Shown in pieces: positions 63,401 through 64,000 of a stretch of 64,000 bases of DNA. The DNA lies in assembly GCA_050084515.1 (NCBI GenBank), contig CM114274.1:37076001-37140000 (forward strand), in the 5' to 3' direction. Both the position numbers and the translations under genes were made by a program. Every line of letters begins with the position of its first letter. Positions within the stretch are counted from its first letter, which is position 1. A model generated the notes under the pieces. The model had not been told where the DNA came from. It saw nothing but the letters and a program-made list of their open reading frames with translations, and searched no databases. The stretch is from Blasia pusilla (taxonomy: Eukaryota; Marchantiophyta; Marchantiopsida; Blasiales).

Positions 63401-64000
63401 ACCCAATTCTGCATTCTTCATGTTTCGGTTGAGGAGTTAGTGCCACTCGAAAAAAACACAATATGGGGCCACCACACTAGTTAAATTTGAACCATTCTAT
63501 CGACTAAAAAAAATCTGTCAAAAGGAGGAATAATCTCAAAATAAAAATAAATAAATTTACAACCCCAACTTAAAACCCGTATTTTGCAGTCCTTCTCAAG
63601 TGTACATAACAAAATATTTTCCGTAGTCGTACCACAATGCTCCACCAAATCCATACTATGACGTGGAGAAATTTTATTGGATGAATAGGATTAGGTTCTC
63701 AACGTATTCATCGTCTCATGTATTGGCCGTCTTAATGTATTGGCCGTCTTTAAGTATTCCCCGTCACTCTTATACTCTCGCTCTTACTCTTCGTATTAAT
63801 TGGGAGTGTAACTAAGGCTTCGTGTATTATGGTATTGAATCCTCTTGCACATATTATCACTTAACCGTTTTGTTATTATGGCATTTACTATTGATTTGCC
63901 CATAGTATGTTATTTAATGCCAAGAATTTAATGCCTCTATGTTGATTTGCTATGTATTGTAACATTTCATTGTATATCGTTTCATTAGTTGATATCTTTT
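60401..64000. other. AT-rich, no gene supported
   Basis: The part to about 61400 may be the tail of the Helitron (coding-like SIQKEALMLKGVEFND near 61010). Beyond that, open frames are short. A plus-strand stretch near 62275-62445 reads as a leucine-rich helix (LDKLIGQLQKLQKSARALLA) without a start codon. I recognise no RNA gene or complete element. Confidence 0.4.

Overview
This looks like a stretch of nuclear DNA from a land plant. Multi-exon genes with GT-AG introns encode recognisable plant proteins: a Bax inhibitor-1, a DUF3326 protein, a plastid-type acyl carrier protein and a DG1-like pentatricopeptide repeat (PPR) protein. Between them lie AT-rich sequence, CT microsatellites and the remains of several plant transposon classes. 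I cannot name the species. Intron CT runs and the transposon mix would fit a seed-free plant such as a fern, but that is a weak guess.

Layout. 1-2690 (-): decayed MULE-type transposase with a SWIM zinc finger, running off the left edge. 2.7-7.3 kb: a diverged duplication, a decayed ORF containing three ~205-bp coding repeats, and a BED-finger exon. 7.3-12.9 kb: no gene seen. 13.4-16.4 kb (+): intact Bax inhibitor-1, six exons, 247 aa. 16.4-21.2 kb: no gene; very AT-rich, holding a cluster of short non-autonomous Helitrons. 22.1-27.8 kb (+): intact DUF3326 gene, nine exons, 441 aa. 30.1-31.4 kb (-): intact acyl carrier protein precursor, four exons, 151 aa. 33.1-36.0 kb (-): a decayed non-LTR retrotransposon with a zinc finger, reverse transcriptase and restriction-like endonuclease order. 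37.2-38.7 kb: two abutting Helitrons next to a Copia 3' end. 40.0-47.0 kb (-): DG1-like PPR gene, about ten exons, with two apparent frameshifts. 48.2-49.4 kb: LINE fragment, a 72-bp tandem duplication and a complete 220-bp Helitron. 49.4-57 kb: AT-rich, a long (CT)n array and Helitron ends. 57.5-60.4 kb (+): a dead Helitron Rep-helicase gene. 60.4-64 kb: nothing supported.

The host genes do not form a pathway. Three of the four (DUF3326, acyl carrier protein, PPR) have probable plastid-targeting leaders; Bax inhibitor-1 is an endoplasmic reticulum membrane protein. The least ordinary content is in the mobile elements: an RLE-type LINE carrying a GGGAC array inside its reverse transcriptase region, a Helitron whose HUH motif is broken by a stop, and short Helitrons lying head to tail as if copied as multimers.
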